Of a stretch of DNA of 64,000 bases, positions 62,828 through 64,000 are shown in pieces. Origin of the DNA: Rhodospirillaceae bacterium (GTDB taxonomy: Bacteria > Pseudomonadota > Alphaproteobacteria > UBA8366 > Aestuariispiraceae); the NCBI GenBank assembly GCA_002709955.1, contig PAQY01000012.1, positions 527,869-591,868 on the forward strand, read 5' to 3'. The notes below the pieces were generated by a model. That model saw only the letters and a list, made by a program, of their open reading frames with translations, was not told the origin of the DNA and did no database searches. Each line of letters begins with the position of its first letter. The stretch's first letter is position 1. The translations under genes and the position numbers were made by a program.

Positions 62828-64000
62828 ATGGTCTCTACCCCGATTGATCCACAGTCTGACAATCCGCTGGACGCCCTGCGGGCGTCGATTAAGACAGGAT
62901 CTTCCCGGTTCGCGATCTGGGGGCCCGGTGTCTTGTTGGCAGGGTTCTTTGGTTGGGCGTCCATGGCGCAACTGGATGAAGTCTCTGTCGCGATCGGGGA
63001 GGTTATTCCAGAGCAGCAAACCCAGTTCGTTCAGCATCTGGAAGGCGGTGTGATCGAGTCCATTCTGGTGAAGGAAGGGGACCAAGTGACCGCCGGGCAA
63101 AGCCTTATGCAGTTAAATCTGGCGGGGGTTGGCATTAACCGACAGGAGTTACAGGTCCGCCTGGATGGCCTGTATCTGGCAAAGGCGCGATTGACTGCAG
63201 AGGCGCAAGGTGGCGAGTCTGATCCCCAGTTCCCAGCGGATATTGTTGAAAACCGCCCCGATATGGTCGAAGCGGAATTGCGCAGCTTTGAGGCGCGCAA
63301 ACGCGATCTTCAGTCGTCATTAAGCGTGCTGGATCAACGCTTTAAACAGCGTCAGTTAGAGATCGCGGAATTGGAGGCCCATACCAGTTCCGTCCGCCGG
63401 GATCTGGCGCTGGTTCAGCAGCGTTTGGAAATGTCCGCTAATTTGTTGAAGGAAGGCCTGACCCCCAGGATGGAGCATGTCCAGATCGAAGGGGAGGTTG
63501 AAAAGCTGAAGGGGGAATTGTCCGTTTTGCAACAATCCGTCCCGCGTGCGCGGTCTGCACTAAGTGAGATTGATGCAGAGCGCGAACGGGAGGTCGAACA
63601 GTACAGTCGTCGGGCGCTTGAAGATCTGGTGTCTATTGAAACCAGAATTGCGGAAATGAAGGAAACCCTGACCACGGCGACGGATCAGGCGTTGCGGGCG
63701 GAAATCAAAAGCCCGATCAATGGAATCGTAATGGATTTGCGCACCAATACGATTGGGGGCGTAATCAGGCCCGGTGAGCCAATTGCGGAAATCGTGCCGG
63801 TTTCCAACGATCTTCAAATTCTGGCAAAACTGAACCCGAAGGATCGAGGATTCGTCGCCGCAGGGCAGAAGGCCGTGGTGAAAATCACGACCTATGATTA
63901 TGCCCGGTATGGGGGGTTGGATGGTGTTGTAGAACGTGTATCAGCCAGCACAAGCACGGGCCAACAGGGCCAGACATACTATGAAGTTGTCGTGCGGACA
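62828..64000 (+). CDS. HlyD-family type I secretion adaptor (3' end outside window)
   Basis: The adaptor links the ABC exporter to an outer-membrane TolC-like channel. 391 residues are visible and the frame is open at the window edge. It has a short cytoplasmic N-terminus and one membrane helix (FAIWGPGVLLAGFFGWASM). The first half-lipoyl motif is VQHLEGGVIESILVKEGDQV. A long coiled-coil hairpin runs at about 110-290, followed by the second half-lipoyl motif EIKSPINGIVMDLRTNTIGGVI and the start of the beta-barrel. HLEGGVI and IGGVI are typical of the LapC/PrtE/HlyD family. ATG at 62828. Only about the last 50 residues appear missing. Confidence 0.92.
   Translation, partial: MVSTPIDPQSDNPLDALRASIKTGSSRFAIWGPGVLLAGFFGWASMAQLDEVSVAIGEVIPEQQTQFVQHLEGGVIESILVKEGDQVTAGQSLMQLNLAGVGINRQELQVRLDGLYLAKARLTAEAQGGESDPQFPADIVENRPDMVEAELRSFEARKRDLQSSLSVLDQRFKQRQLEIAELEAHTSSVRRDLALVQQRLEMSANLLKEGLTPRMEHVQIEGEVEKLKGELSVLQQSVPRARSALSEIDAEREREVEQYSRRALEDLVSIETRIAEMKETLTTATDQALRAEIKSPINGIVMDLRTNTIGGVIRPGEPIAEIVPVSNDLQILAKLNPKDRGFVAAGQKAVVKITTYDYARYGGLDGVVERVSASTSTGQQGQTYYEVVVRT

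Overview
The window reads as a chromosomal segment of a motile, Gram-negative alphaproteobacterium, most likely a member of the Rhodospirillales or a close relative. The evidence is gene content and order: fliL-fliM-(membrane protein)-motE-cheY, a CckA-type hybrid kinase translationally coupled to flhB, the lptF-lptG-lptD-surA-pdxA-rsmA chain, and sigma-54 flagellar promoters. Base composition is moderate and fairly uniform, and no integrase, IS element, tRNA, rRNA or CRISPR array is visible. The genus is not determined.

Positions 1-20544 are a flagellar locus in four blocks. A minus-strand block (flgF-flgG-flgA-flgH, cut off at the left edge) makes rod, P-ring chaperone and L-ring parts behind a sigma-54 promoter. 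A plus-strand block carries fliL, fliM, a one-pass membrane protein, motE, cheY and a DinB-fold gene. It is followed by an unusual three-gene unit: a MotB-like protein lacking the proton-channel Asp, a canonical MotB, and a 1159-residue periplasmic protein with AMIN-like modules and helical repeats. A short minus block holds fliP-fliO and a free-standing FlhB C-domain. A plus block behind a second sigma-54 promoter runs flgB-flgC-fliE-fliQ-fliR-flhB-cckA.

Positions 20775-43396 are mainly housekeeping. They hold recA, the overlapping lptF-lptG-lptD-surA-pdxA-rsmA chain on the minus strand, pepA-holC, sodB, a parDE-type toxin-antitoxin pair, gatB, a 470-bp patch of intergenic repeats, a complete dppABCDF peptide transporter, a fumarylacetoacetase-family hydrolase and a duplicated-domain exported protein of unknown function.

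Positions 43587-64000 form a surface/signalling region. It has a TPR-glycosyltransferase fusion, a CHASE2 adenylate/guanylate cyclase, a single 12.3-kb gene for a giant secreted repeat protein (FecR-like domain, acidic stretch, RTX nonapeptides, long beta-solenoid with an inserted propeller-like domain), and the divergent type I secretion ABC exporter and HlyD adaptor, the latter cut off by the right edge. The giant protein is the probable cargo of this exporter. The outer-membrane channel is not in the window.

The strongest candidates for new biology are the Asp-less MotB/MotB/AMIN-TPR unit and the architecture of the giant secreted protein.
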